Of a stretch of DNA of 64,000 nucleotides, positions 1 through 8,721 are shown in pieces. How positions within the stretch are numbered: the stretch's first letter is position 1; each line of letters begins with the position of its first letter. This stretch comes from Planobispora longispora. GTDB lineage: Bacteria > Actinomycetota > Actinomycetes > Streptosporangiales > Streptosporangiaceae. Location of the stretch: assembly GCF_016863135.1 (NCBI RefSeq), contig NZ_BOOH01000049.1, positions 62,001 to 126,000 on the forward strand, read 5' to 3'. The position numbers and the translations under genes were made by a program. The notes under the pieces are model-generated. The model did no database searches. It saw only the letters and a program-made list of their open reading frames with translations, and was not told where the DNA came from.

Positions 1-3000
1 GCCGACCGGCTCGTCCGCCGGGCCGCGGCCGATCGTGTCGCGGTCGATGCCGTGCCTGGTGGCCGCCTCCCGGTGCAGCGCGGAGATCTCCTCCACCCGC
101 GCCGCGGCCGCCAGGGCGAGAGCGAGGGCGGCGGCCTCGGCGGCGAGGCGGTCGCGGCGGGCCCGGACGGTGGGGTCGGCGCCGCGGGCCTCGTCGAGGC
201 GGGACTCCAGCCGGGCCTGCTCGGCCCGCGCGCCGATCCTGCGCGCCTGTCCCTCGGCCAGGCGCCGGTCGATCTCCCCGGCGCGCCCCTTCACCGCCTC
301 CAATTCGGCGGCGGCCCGGTCCAGGTCGGCGGCGAGCCCGGGCTCGGCCTCGGCCGCGGAGAGCAGGGCGGCGAGTTCCCCCCGGGCCGCGTCGAGCGCC
401 TCCCCGGCCTCCGGGGCGGCGAGATCGCCGGCGACGGCGACGGCCTCGTCCAGCTGGGATGCCAGGGCGGCGACCGCGCTCTCGGCGGCCTGACGCCGGT
501 CGGTGGCCGCGTCGTAGTCGCTCTGGGCGGCGCGTTCGTCGTCGGCGGTGGGCGCGGCCTCCGCCGGGGAGGCCGGGGCGGGGTGGTCGGGCGAACCGCA
601 GACCGCGCACGCCTCCCCCGGGACGAGCCCGGCGGCGAGTTCGGCCGCCATCCCGTCGATGCGGGCCTGCCGGATGTGCTGGAGCCGGTCGCGGAGGTCC
701 TGGGCACGGTCGACGGCCCCGGACCTGGCGGCGCGCGCCGCCTCAAGGTCGGCGCGGAGCGCGTCCCGCCGCCGGGCGGACTCCAGCACGACGGCGGCGG
801 CGTCGGCGGCGGCCTGGGCCGCCGGGATCCCGGCCGCCTCGGCCCGGACGGCCGCCAGCCGGGCAGACGCCTCGGCGAGCGCGGCGGGCAACTCCCGCTG
901 GGCCCCGGCGAGCGCGGCCTCCTGTTCGGTCAGGCCGTGAAGGTCCGCGTCGAGGACGGCGAGCTCGGCGTCCAGCTCCGCGAGGCGCGCCTCGTCGGCG
1001 CGGAGCCCTTCCAGCCCGGCCAGGGCGTCACGGCGCTCCCGCTCCCGGGAGCCCAGCGCCTCCCGCAGCTCGGCCACGTCCCCGGGGACATCCGGATCCC
1101 AGCCCTCGATTCCCTCCCGGAGTTCGGCCGCGTCCCTGAGCGCGCCCGAATCCCGGCTCCCGGCCGCTTCCCGGTCCCCGGTCCCCTCCCCGGGGGCATC
1201 CGGGCCCCGCCCCTCGGGCCCGGCCGCGTCCGTCGCCGGGTTCTGGGGGGCACGTCCCTGCTCCAGGACGGAGAGCCGTTCCGTCAGCTCCCGCCGGGCG
1301 GCGTCCAGGTCGGCGGCCAGGCGGTCGCGGTTCTCGACCGCCCGGAGCCGGGCGGCCGCGGTCTCCCTGGCCGCCTCGGCCGCGGGAAGCCGGGCGGCGT
1401 CCAGCCGGGCGGAGGTGAGGCGGGCGTCCAGCCCGTCGCGGAGGGCGGGCAGGATCTCCAAGCGGGTCTCGACCCCGGCCTGCTCCACGGTCCGCCGGGT
1501 GATCTCCTGCTCCTCCAGCACGCGCTCGCGGAGGATCTCGCCCAGTCGCGTCTCCTCGGCGCGCAGCTCGCCCAGCCGGGTGATCTCATCTCGCCGGTCG
1601 CGCTCCAGCGCGGCGAGCAGGTCCGGGCCGACGCTCCGCTCCTCGGCGGACCCGAGAGCGCCGTCCGGGCCGCGGCCCGGCCCGGCGGGACGGCCGGGAC
1701 CGGCGACCCGGTCTTCTCCCCCGGCCGCGGGGGCGGCCCCGCGCAGCAGCGGGAGGGCGCGGGAGCGCGCGTCGGCGGCCAGGTTGCGGGTCTTGGCCGC
1801 CGTCTCGGCCCGTTGCCCGGCCTCCTGGATCAGGGGCAGCACCCGGTCGGCCCGGGCCGCCTCGGCGAGGATCGCCTCCAGGTCGGCCCGCTCCTCGGCG
1901 CGCTCCTCCAGCGCCCGGCTCCGCGTCAGCGCCTCGGCGTGGCGCCGCCTCCGGTCGGCCAGCGCGACGCCGTCCTCCAGCCGCCTGCGCGCCTCCAGCA
2001 CGGCGGCCTCGATCTCCTCCCCGGCCACCGCGGCGGCCGCCTCCCCGGCCAGCGTCACGAGCGCGTCCGCCCAGCCCAGCGGGTCGTCCTCCGCCGAAAC
2101 CGCTCCAGCGGACCCCTCCGGGCGCGATCGCGCCCCCTCGGGTCCCGCCGTACCCGGTCCCGGCGCCGTTCCGCCCGGCTCCGCCGTACCCGCGGCGGAG
2201 CCCTCCACCGGGACCGTTCCGCCGGGTGCGGGGTCCGTACCCGGTTCCGCGCCGGGGAGGGGGAAGAGGCCGGGATCGGAGTCGTCGTCCCCCGGCGGGG
2301 AGGGGGCCTCCAGGACGGCGGCGAGGGCGGCCAGCAGGTCGAGACCGGCGGCCTCCTCGATGCGGTTGACGACGGAGTCGACCTCCCTGCGGAGGGCCTG
2401 CTGGTCGCGGAAGGCCTCGGTGCGGCGGTCGGCGAGCCAGGACTCGGCGGCGGCGTAGATCTTGACGGAGAACAGCCGCTCCAGGACCTTGCGGCGTTCC
2501 TCGCCGTCGGCCCGCAGGAAGCGGGCGAACTCTCCCTGGGGCAACATGGCGACCTGGCAGAACTGGGCGGCGTTCATGCCGAGCAGGCCGCTGACCAGCT
2601 CTCCGGCCTCGTCGGCGCGGGTGGTCAGCCCGATCCACTCGCCGGAGGCCTGCAGCTCCTCGACGATGACCTTGGCCTTCTCCTCGGTGGTGCCGGTGCC
2701 GCGCTGTTTGGGCCGCTGCCAGGCGGGCGAGCGGGTGATCCTGAAGAGGCGGCCCCGGATGGTGACCTCCAGGACCACGCTCGGGCCCCGGGCCGGGGGA
2801 GCGTGGTCGCAGCGCAGGCTCCTGGCGCTGTTGCGCTGGCCGGGCACCTGGCCGTAGAGGGCGTAGCACAGCGCGTCCAGCACGGTGGTCTTGCCCGCGC
2901 CGGTGGGGCCGTGGATCAGGAACAGCCCGGCCTCGGAGAGGGCGTCGAAGTCGACCTCCTCCTCCCCGGGGAACGAGCCGAACGCGGTGATCCGCAGGCG

Positions 3001-3012
3001 GTGCGGGCGCAT
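1..3012 (-). CDS. sbcC: SbcC nuclease ATPase subunit, 3' end outside window
   Basis: SMC-like ATPase subunit of the SbcCD (Mre11-Rad50-like) nuclease, which trims hairpins and broken DNA ends in the cytoplasm. The N-terminus has a Walker A motif, GPTGAGKTT, near residue 34, followed by the early Rad50-type region. Long Arg/Glu/Ala-rich coiled coil then runs to the left edge. A zinc-hook motif, CAVCGSPDHP, lies near residues 800-810 (bases about 585-615). The ATG at 3010-3012 directly abuts the sbcD stop, so the two genes are coupled. The C-terminal ATPase half (LSGG signature, Walker B) is beyond the window. The coiled-coil arms contain three Pro/Gly-rich low-complexity stretches, near residues 234-306, 424-460 and 583-634, which is unusual for arms of this family. 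Confidence 0.93.
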   Translation of the reverse strand, partial: MRPHRLRITAFGSFPGEEEVDFDALSEAGLFLIHGPTGAGKTTVLDALCYALYGQVPGQRNSARSLRCDHAPPARGPSVVLEVTIRGRLFRITRSPAWQRPKQRGTGTTEEKAKVIVEELQASGEWIGLTTRADEAGELVSGLLGMNAAQFCQVAMLPQGEFARFLRADGEERRKVLERLFSVKIYAAAESWLADRRTEAFRDQQALRREVDSVVNRIEEAAGLDLLAALAAVLEAPSPPGDDDSDPGLFPLPGAEPGTDPAPGGTVPVEGSAAGTAEPGGTAPGPGTAGPEGARSRPEGSAGAVSAEDDPLGWADALVTLAGEAAAAVAGEEIEAAVLEARRRLEDGVALADRRRRHAEALTRSRALEERAEERADLEAILAEAARADRVLPLIQEAGQRAETAAKTRNLAADARSRALPLLRGAAPAAGGEDRVAGPGRPAGPGRGPDGALGSAEERSVGPDLLAALERDRRDEITRLGELRAEETRLGEILRERVLEEQEITRRTVEQAGVETRLEILPALRDGLDARLTSARLDAARLPAAEAARETAAARLRAVENRDRLAADLDAARRELTERLSVLEQGRAPQNPATDAAGPEGRGPDAPGEGTGDREAAGSRDSGALRDAAELREGIEGWDPDVPGDVAELREALGSRERERRDALAGLEGLRADEARLAELDAELAVLDADLHGLTEQEAALAGAQRELPAALAEASARLAAVRAEAAGIPAAQAAADAAAVVLESARRRDALRADLEAARAARSGAVDRAQDLRDRLQHIRQARIDGMAAELAAGLVPGEACAVCGSPDHPAPASPAEAAPTADDERAAQSDYDAATDRRQAAESAVAALASQLDEAVAVAGDLAAPEAGEALDAARGELAALLSAAEAEPGLAADLDRAAAELEAVKGRAGEIDRRLAEGQARRIGARAEQARLESRLDEARGADPTVRARRDRLAAEAAALALALAAAARVEEISALHREAATRHGIDRDTIGRGPADEPVG

Positions 3013-4164
3013 CTACGCCATCGCCTCCTTGGTACGGCAGGCCTCCACGGCCCGCTGGAGCAGCAGGATCTCCTCGGCGTCGGCGGCCTCGCCGCGCACC
3101 TCCCGGACGAAGTCGAGCGCCACCTCGATCTCGGGACGGCCGGCCGTCCGGGCGCGGGTCACCGTCTCCCGGACGCCGCCCTCGGGCTCGAAGGAGAGGG
3201 TGAGCGTGTGCTCGAAGCGGGTCCGCAGGCGCTCCATCGCCCCCTTGGGACGGATGGGGTCGGTCAGCGTCACCTGGAGCCAGCGGTCCTCGTGGCCGGC
3301 GTACTCGGCGGAGGTGAGCAGGTCGTCCAGGCGGCCGGTGAGCCGCCCGAGCCGCCGGGGCACCGGGGCCTCGACGAACTCGGCGCCGGCGAACCCGTCC
3401 GGCCCCAGCTCCACCAGCCACGAACCCTTCACCTGGTCGGCCTCGGAGAAGGAGTAGGCGATCGGTGAGCCGCTGTAGCGCACGGTCTCGGTCATCCGCT
3501 GGCGGCCGTGCAGGTGCCCCAGGGCGACGTAGTCGGCGCCGTCGAAGACCGTGACCGGGACGTGCGCGAGACCGCCGACGCTGATGTCGCGCTCACTGTC
3601 GCTGCCCTGTCCCCCGGTCACGAACGCGTGGGCCAGGACCACCGAGCGCGTGCCGCGCCGGGCCGCGTCCGCCCGGATCAGGGACATGGCGTGCCCGACC
3701 GCGGCGGTGTGGCTGCGCTCGGGCAGCTCCCACGGGCCGCGGACCAGCTCGGGCTCCAGGTAGGGGATGCCGTAGAAGGCCACCTCCCCCGCCCCGCCGC
3801 CCGCCGGGTCCCCGATCATCACGGGCTCGCCGGTCCGCGCGGGGTCGGTGCGCAGGTGCACGCCCGCGGCGTCGATGAGGTCGGCGCCGAAGCCCAGGCG
3901 GCGCGCGGAGTCGTGGTTCCCGCTGATCAGCACGGTGCGCACGCCCTCGGCGACCAGCCGCCGCAGCGCCTGGTTGCACAGGTCCACCGCGTCGACCGAG
4001 GGCAGCGCCCGGTCGTAGACGTCACCGGAGACGACGACCACGTCGACCCGCTCGGCCCTGACCGTCTCGATCAGGTGGTCGACGAAGGCGCCCTGGGCGG
4101 CCAGGAGACTCTCCCGGTGGAACGAGCGGCCCAGATGCCAGTCCGATGTGTGCAGCACCCGCAT
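3013..4164 (-). CDS. sbcD: SbcD exonuclease subunit
   Basis: Metallophosphoesterase nuclease subunit that pairs with SbcC. The 383-residue protein has the metal-binding series of the family: DWHLGR at residues 7-12, GDVYDR near 46, GNHD near 82 and GHLHG near 215. The C-terminal third is the variable capping domain that contacts SbcC. It is the first gene of the sbcD-sbcC pair; its TAG stop is followed immediately by the sbcC ATG. The gene upstream is divergent, and the 184 bp between them presumably hold both promoters. No clear LexA-type box was found there. Length is normal for the family. Confidence 0.95.
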   Translation of the reverse strand: MRVLHTSDWHLGRSFHRESLLAAQGAFVDHLIETVRAERVDVVVVSGDVYDRALPSVDAVDLCNQALRRLVAEGVRTVLISGNHDSARRLGFGADLIDAAGVHLRTDPARTGEPVMIGDPAGGGAGEVAFYGIPYLEPELVRGPWELPERSHTAAVGHAMSLIRADAARRGTRSVVLAHAFVTGGQGSDSERDISVGGLAHVPVTVFDGADYVALGHLHGRQRMTETVRYSGSPIAYSFSEADQVKGSWLVELGPDGFAGAEFVEAPVPRRLGRLTGRLDDLLTSAEYAGHEDRWLQVTLTDPIRPKGAMERLRTRFEHTLTLSFEPEGGVRETVTRARTAGRPEIEVALDFVREVRGEAADAEEILLLQRAVEACRTKEAMA

Positions 4165-4348
4165 GTCGCCTGAAGCTAACAGCCCTCAGCGACAAATGAC
4201 GCCACTCTTACCTCTCCGCTCTCGCTCGCTCCGTTAAGAAATGCCGGGAAACGCCTGTTACGAGTAGGCTTGAAGATCTAGCGGGAAACGTAACGAAAAC
4301 CATCCGAACACGTGGCAATCGCAAGGGCGATCGGGGAGCGGAATCGGC

Positions 4349-5839
4349 ATGCGGGTGGGCCGTGGCACGATGGGCGTGACCGCCGGTTTGATCATGGTGG
4401 CTCTCGCGACGGTGGGCTACACCCTGCCTCCGCCGTTCGACCCGGCCCCGCTGAACGCGGACGCGACCTTCCAGTCCCTCCCCGCCCAGCCTCAGGCCGA
4501 GCGCCGGCCGGTCGCCGCCGGCGCCGCGATCAGCACCCAGGACCTCTCCGTCCAGGCCCGGGGCACCATCCTCAGGGCGACGGTCCGCGCGCCGCTCACC
4601 CCGGGCAGGCATCCGGCGATGATCTTCGTCCAAGGGGCGGGGCCGGGCGTGCGGGGCGAGTTCACCACGCAGGCCGAGTGGCTGGCCAAGGCCGGCGTCG
4701 TCACGCTCGTCTACGACAAGCGGACGGTGGGCTACGACTTCCGCCAGCGCGACTTCGGCCTGCTCGCCGACGACGCGCTGCGCATGCTGGCCGAGCTGCG
4801 CAAGCGCCCCGACGTCGACCCGGCGCGCACCGGCCTGTGGGGGATCAGCGAGGGCAGCTGGGTGGTGCCCATCGCCGCCTCCCTCAGCGACGACGTCTCC
4901 TTCACCGTGCTGGTCTCCGCGCCGAACGTCTCACCGATGCGGCAGGTCAGCTGGGCGCTGGGCGAGCAGCTGGACCGGCTGCACGCGCCGGGCGGGGTGC
5001 GCGAACTGCTCATCCGGGCGATGGGCGCGGTGGACATGGAGTTCCTCCGTCACGACGCGGAGCCCGCGCTGCGCCGGACCCACCAGCCGGTCCTGGCGCT
5101 GTACGGCACGCGCGACCCCTCGATCCCGTTCGTGGAGAGCACCCGGGCGCTCACCCGCGCGCTCACGGCGGGGGGCAACCCGGACTACACGATCCGCTAC
5201 CTCGGCGGGGCCGACCACGGCATGCGCCTGCACGGCGGGCCGTTCGTCCCGGGATACCTGGAGACGCTGGCCAACTGGGTCACGGGCCTGCCCGGCACGG
5301 CCCGCCCCTCGGTGCCCATCGCGGGCGCCACGCCGGTCCAGCGCTTCGAGGCCAGCGACGTCCCCGTCACCCCGTGGTACGCCGGGGGCGCGGTCCTGGG
5401 GCTCACGCTCTGCCTGGCCGCCGTCGGGTACGTGGCCGGCCCGGTGGCCGCGATGGTGGTACGGCTGCGCGGCCGCCACCTGCCCGCCGAGGCCAACGCC
5501 CGGCTCTGGCCGCCGATCCGGCGCAGGTTCCGGCAGATGGCGTGGACCGCGCTCGGGCTGCTCGCCTCGGTGATGGCGTTCATCGTCCTGCTGGTGCTGT
5601 TCTCGGTGAACCAGGCCGGAGCCTGGCCGGCGGTGCTCGCCGGATGGCTCGTCATCAGGGCCCTGGCCGTGCTGATACTCCTGCAGGAGGTCACGGCCGT
5701 CGCCGCCGTCGTCTCCGCGCTGCGGGAGGGCTGGCGGCCCAGCCGCCCGCAGCACGTCGCGATCGCCGGGGCGCTCGGCGGGACGGGCCTGCTGCTGGTC
5801 GCGGCGGCCTACTACAGCCTGTTCGCCCTGCCCTGGTGA
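4349..5839 (+). CDS. alpha/beta hydrolase with C-terminal membrane segments
   Basis: A 496-residue protein with an N-terminal signal or anchor helix (about residues 8-24), then a serine hydrolase domain. The nucleophile elbow is GISEGSW (Ser near residue 170). A likely acid sits in YGTRDPSIPF and the histidine in GGADHGMRL. This arrangement matches dienelactone hydrolase/BAAT-type alpha/beta hydrolases. After residue about 350 there are three or four hydrophobic helices, so the enzyme is probably anchored with the hydrolase domain outside; that topology is inferred. The substrate is unknown. A GGAG lies about 10 nt before the ATG. The end of the gene is followed by short direct repeats of a GACAGTGCCCC-type unit (about 5862-5896). 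Confidence 0.8.
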   Translation: MRVGRGTMGVTAGLIMVALATVGYTLPPPFDPAPLNADATFQSLPAQPQAERRPVAAGAAISTQDLSVQARGTILRATVRAPLTPGRHPAMIFVQGAGPGVRGEFTTQAEWLAKAGVVTLVYDKRTVGYDFRQRDFGLLADDALRMLAELRKRPDVDPARTGLWGISEGSWVVPIAASLSDDVSFTVLVSAPNVSPMRQVSWALGEQLDRLHAPGGVRELLIRAMGAVDMEFLRHDAEPALRRTHQPVLALYGTRDPSIPFVESTRALTRALTAGGNPDYTIRYLGGADHGMRLHGGPFVPGYLETLANWVTGLPGTARPSVPIAGATPVQRFEASDVPVTPWYAGGAVLGLTLCLAAVGYVAGPVAAMVVRLRGRHLPAEANARLWPPIRRRFRQMAWTALGLLASVMAFIVLLVLFSVNQAGAWPAVLAGWLVIRALAVLILLQEVTAVAAVVSALREGWRPSRPQHVAIAGALGGTGLLLVAAAYYSLFALPW

Positions 5840-5964
5840 CGAAGCCTGTTCGCCCCGCCCCGGCGACAGTGCCCCGGTGACAGTGCCCCCGGTGACCTGA
5901 CGGGCGGCCCTCACCCCGCCCCCGCCGGGGTCCGGCCCACGGCGCCGCGGCACCGGGACGAGGC

Positions 5965-6564
5965 TCAGAGCCACCCGTTGTCGCGGGCGAGCCGCGCGGC
6001 CTCGATCCGGTTGCGGGTGCGGGTCTTGCCGATGGCCGACGACAGGTGGTTGCGCACGGTGCTCTCCGACAGGTGCAACCGGGCGGCGAGGTCGGCGATG
6101 GCGGCGCCGTCGAGGGCGGCGGCGAGCACCTCGCGCTCGCGGCCGGTCAGCGGGCTCGGCCCGGCGTTGAGCGCCTCGGCGGCCAGGGCGGGGTCGACGA
6201 TCCGCTCACCCGCCACGGCCCTGCGGATCGCGGCGGCCAGTTCCTCCACGGGACCGTCCTTCACCAGGAAGCCCGCCGCGCCGGACTCCATCGCCCTGCG
6301 CAGGTAGCCGGGCCTGGCGAAGGTGGTCACGACGAGCACGACCGCGCCGTCGCGGGACAGCTCGCCGACGGCGTCGAGGCCGCTGCGGCCCGGCATCTCG
6401 ACATCGAGCAGGACGACGTCGGGACGGGCCCGCCGGGCGACGTCCGTGATCGCATCGCCGTCACCCGTCTGGGCGACGATCTCGATGTCGTCCTCCATGT
6501 CCAGCAGCAGCGCCAGGGCGTCGCGCATCATGCCCTGGTCCTCGGCGATCATCACCCGGATCAC
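5965..6564 (-). CDS. NarL/LuxR-type response regulator
   Basis: Cytoplasmic response regulator of 199 residues. The receiver domain begins VIRVMIAEDQ, with phospho-acceptor Asp in VVLLDVEMPGRSG (residue about 54), Thr in VVTTF and Lys in FLVKDGP. The C-terminal LuxR-type HTH has LTGREREVL and the recognition region HLSESTVRNHLSSAIGK. The start is the GTG at 6562-6564, which overlaps the kinase stop by 4 nt (GTGA), so the pair is translationally coupled. Longer in-frame extensions would run into the kinase gene and are rejected. The target genes are unknown; the neighbouring esterase gene is a guess only. Confidence 0.93.
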   Translation of the reverse strand: MIRVMIAEDQGMMRDALALLLDMEDDIEIVAQTGDGDAITDVARRARPDVVLLDVEMPGRSGLDAVGELSRDGAVVLVVTTFARPGYLRRAMESGAAGFLVKDGPVEELAAAIRRAVAGERIVDPALAAEALNAGPSPLTGREREVLAAALDGAAIADLAARLHLSESTVRNHLSSAIGKTRTRNRIEAARLARDNGWL

Positions 6565-7727
6565 GCGGTCTCCCCGGGACGGCCCGCCGCGTCCCCGCCC
6601 GGTGCAGCCCCGCGCGGCGCGTCCCCGCGCGGCACCGGCACCGCCATCCGGAGGCGGAACCCGCCCCCCTCCGCGGGCCCGGCCTCGAACGCCGCTCCCC
6701 CGGCGGCCGCCCGCTCGGCCAGTCCGCGCAGCCCGTTGCCCCACTCCCCCGGCCCGGCGGCCCCGTCGTTCACGATCTCCAGCACAGCCTCTTCCCGTCC
6801 TTCCCGCACCCTGATCTCGCACACCGCGGCCCCGGCATGGCGGATCACGTTGGTGACGCCCTCCCGTACGGCCCAGCCGAGCAGCGCGTCGGCGTGCGGC
6901 GCGAGCCGTACCTCACCGGCGTCGACGACCGCCCGCACCCCGGCCTCCCGCAACGCCGCACCCGCGGCGTCCAGCTCGCCGGCCAGGCCGCGTCCCCGGT
7001 AGCCGGAGACGGCCGCGCGCACCTCGGCCAGCGCCCGGCGGCCGATGGTCTCGATGTCGGCGGCCTGCCGGGCGGCCGCGGCGGCGTCGCGGGAGGCCAG
7101 CCTGCGCACCGCCTCGGCCTTGACGACCATCAGCGAGAGCGTGTGCCCGAGCAGGTCGTGCAGGTCGCGCGAGAAGCGCTCGCGCTCCTCGCTCACCGCC
7201 GCCGTGGCCAGCTCCCGCCGGGTCCGGTGCAGCTGAAGGGTGACGTGGACGACGACGCCCGCGATGCCGGTGCCCCAGGCGACGGCGGCGACCGCGTCCT
7301 GGCCCCCGCCCTTCCAGAGCGTGACCGCCATGGCGACGAGGGTCACCGTGGCCAGGGCGACCGGCACGGCCCTGCCGCGCAGCACCACGCCGCAGGCGAT
7401 GGAGACCAGCGGGCACAGGTAGAACCACGTGCCGCCCCAGACCGCGCACCCGGCCAGCGTGACGCCGGCCAGAGCGGCCAGCGCCGCGCGCGCGGCGGCG
7501 GGCCGCTCGAAGGCGGCCCGCACGCCCAGCAGGTAGCAGGCCGTGACGGCGGCCAGGCCCGCCGCCTCCGTCCAGCGGAAGCCGCGGGCCAGGTCGGCGG
7601 CCGGGAAGAAGACCAGCGCCACCCAGAAGGAGAACACGGCGGGACCGTTCTGCATCCGGTTCGCGCCGGTTCTCACCCGGTCCGCGCCGTCTCTCATCCG
7701 GTCTGCCTCAGCCCTCACCCGGCCCAC
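6561..7727 (-). CDS. DesK-type sensor histidine kinase
   Basis: Membrane sensor kinase partner of the downstream regulator. About five hydrophobic helices (residues about 30-165) are followed by a HisKA_3 dimerisation domain, with phospho-His in SRDLHDLLGHTLSLM, and a small HATPase domain (N-box REGVTNVIRHA, G-box GNGLRGLAER). It has no large extracellular sensor domain, as in DesK-like kinases. The start is uncertain. The GTG at 7727 lies 1 bp from the CTAG duplication of the adjacent IS. GTG at 7718 or ATG/GTG codons inside the 21-bp repeats at 7650-7727 could also be used. A TAGCGT hexamer just upstream looks like a leaderless -10 box. Confidence 0.88.
   Translation of the reverse strand: MGRVRAEADRMRDGADRVRTGANRMQNGPAVFSFWVALVFFPAADLARGFRWTEAAGLAAVTACYLLGVRAAFERPAAARAALAALAGVTLAGCAVWGGTWFYLCPLVSIACGVVLRGRAVPVALATVTLVAMAVTLWKGGGQDAVAAVAWGTGIAGVVVHVTLQLHRTRRELATAAVSEERERFSRDLHDLLGHTLSLMVVKAEAVRRLASRDAAAAARQAADIETIGRRALAEVRAAVSGYRGRGLAGELDAAGAALREAGVRAVVDAGEVRLAPHADALLGWAVREGVTNVIRHAGAAVCEIRVREGREEAVLEIVNDGAAGPGEWGNGLRGLAERAAAGGAAFEAGPAEGGGFRLRMAVPVPRGDAPRGAAPGGDAAGRPGETA
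7650..7727. repeat. degenerate 21-bp tandem repeats at kinase 5' end
   Basis: Three full 21-bp units (7650-7670, 7671-7691, 7692-7712) plus a partial fourth share the core CTCAYCCGGTCYGCGCC on the + strand. Read on the minus strand, each unit starts with GTG or ATG in the kinase frame and encodes a variant of VRTGANR, so the kinase has several in-phase candidate starts. The array ends next to the IS target duplication. Confidence 0.75.
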
Positions 7728-7777
7728 GCTAGGGTGTGTGTCGAAAGTGGATCTTGGACGTGAGATGATCTTGAGTC

Positions 7778-8173
7778 GTGGCGCGTGGAGATCTGACGGA
7801 CGCGCAATGGGCGGTGTTGGAACCGTTGTTGCCGAAGGGCAAGAAGCCCGGTCGGCCGCCGACGTGGACCCGGCGGCAGCTGATCGACGGCATACGGTTC
7901 CGGGTCCGCACCGGCATCCCGCGGCGGGACATGCCCGCCGAGTACGGGCCGTGGGGCCGGGTGTACGACCTGTTCCGCCGGTGGCAGCGCAACGGCACCT
8001 GGCATCGGATCTTCACCGCGCTCCAGGCCCGGGCTGACGCGAAGGATCTGATCACCTGGGACATCAACGTCGACTCCACGGTGCGCCGGGCCCACCAGCA
8101 CGCCGCCGGGGCGAGGAAAAAGGGGAGCTGCAGAAGGAGCCGCCCGGCCGCGCCTGAGCGCTACGGCGTCTGA
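7778..8173 (+). pseudogene. truncated IS5-family transposase (N-terminal half)
   Basis: A 131-residue reading frame starting at GTG (MARGDLTDAQWAVLEPLLP) with the DUF4096 domain of IS5-type transposases, including GRPPTWTRRQLIDGI and YGPWGRVYDLFRRW. Such elements normally continue, often through a -1 frameshift, into a DDE catalytic half of about 150-170 residues. Here similarity to that type seems to stop near GARKKGSCRRSRP, and the next open frame is the unrelated VOC gene on the other strand. The visible part has no complete DDE triad, so the protein cannot transpose the element alone. Family knowledge is from memory; the truncation is seen directly. Confidence 0.8.
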
Positions 8174-8198
8174 CCGGGGGCCTGTCACGCCGGTGATG

Positions 8199-8561
8199 TC
8201 AGGAAGACGTCAGGCAGAAGGGGTGGCCAGCCGGATCCAGGAGTACCCGCCAGCGTCCGTCGCCGGGCTGATGGTCCGGTTTGGCCGCTCCGAGTTCCAG
8301 CGCCAGCTCCTCCATCGCATCGAGGTCGTCGGCGCGGAAATCCAGATGGAACTGTTGTGGCACGTCCTGACCCGGCCACTGCGGAGCCCGGTATCCGTCA
8401 ACCCGCTGGAATCCCAGATCACAGCCGGAGCCGTCCGTCAGAGCGACGAACTCGTCCGTACTGAAGAGCTCGCGCATCCCGGTCAGTGCACCGTAGAAGC
8501 CCGCCAGCACCTGCGGATCAGCACAGTCCAAAGTCACCCCTCGCAGTACAGCGCCTGGCAA
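8199..8561 (-). CDS. VOC (glyoxalase/bleomycin-resistance fold) protein inside IS
   Basis: A 120-residue single-domain protein of the vicinal-oxygen-chelate superfamily. It begins with the beta-alpha-beta signature GVTLDCADPQVLAGFYGALTG, has the second-half strand HLDFRADDLDAMEE, and ends WRVLLDPAGHPFCL, which is typical of the small glyoxalase-like group. The TTG start at 8559-8561 is preceded by AAGGAG at good spacing; GTG codons lie just inside. The substrate is unknown; relatives act on small electrophiles or confer antibiotic tolerance. It sits between the inverted repeats of an IS, opposite to the transposase remnant, so it is a candidate passenger gene. A paralogue of the same group is at 37444-37830. 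Confidence 0.85.
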   Translation of the reverse strand: MPGAVLRGVTLDCADPQVLAGFYGALTGMRELFSTDEFVALTDGSGCDLGFQRVDGYRAPQWPGQDVPQQFHLDFRADDLDAMEELALELGAAKPDHQPGDGRWRVLLDPAGHPFCLTSS

Positions 8562-8721
8562 CGTTCGCTCCTTCGTGTCCGCGCGTCTGTCTCCGTAAGC
8601 CGCCGCTGCACGCGATCACCGGCCACAGCCACACCGTACCCGCCACATCCACCGCTGAAGTAGCGGTTTACCCCTGCCGCAAAGCAACGGATGACTGTGA
8701 CCGGCGCTTTCGATACACGCC

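Larger units (their letters stand above)
7733..8721. mobile_element. 989-bp IS5-type element carrying a VOC gene
   Basis: The left end reads GGTGTGTGTCGAAAGTGG (7733-7750). The reverse complement of the right end (8721 leftward) reads GGCGTGTATCGAAAGCG, so 14 of the first 17 positions agree. CTAG flanks both ends (7729-7732 and 8722-8725), matching the YTAR-type 4-bp target duplications of IS5-family elements. Inside are the N-terminal part of a DUF4096/IS5-type transposase and, where the catalytic half of the transposase should be, an oppositely oriented VOC-family gene. The element therefore looks non-autonomous, moved in trans or now fixed. The right copy of CTAG contains the stop codon of the neighbouring carboxylesterase. 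Confidence 0.82.

Noticed and set aside
52-3468. Long + strand open frame opposite sbcC/sbcD
   Set aside because: High GC keeps antisense frames open; the minus-strand proteins have full family motifs, and the + frame has only Gly/Arg/Pro-rich sequence.
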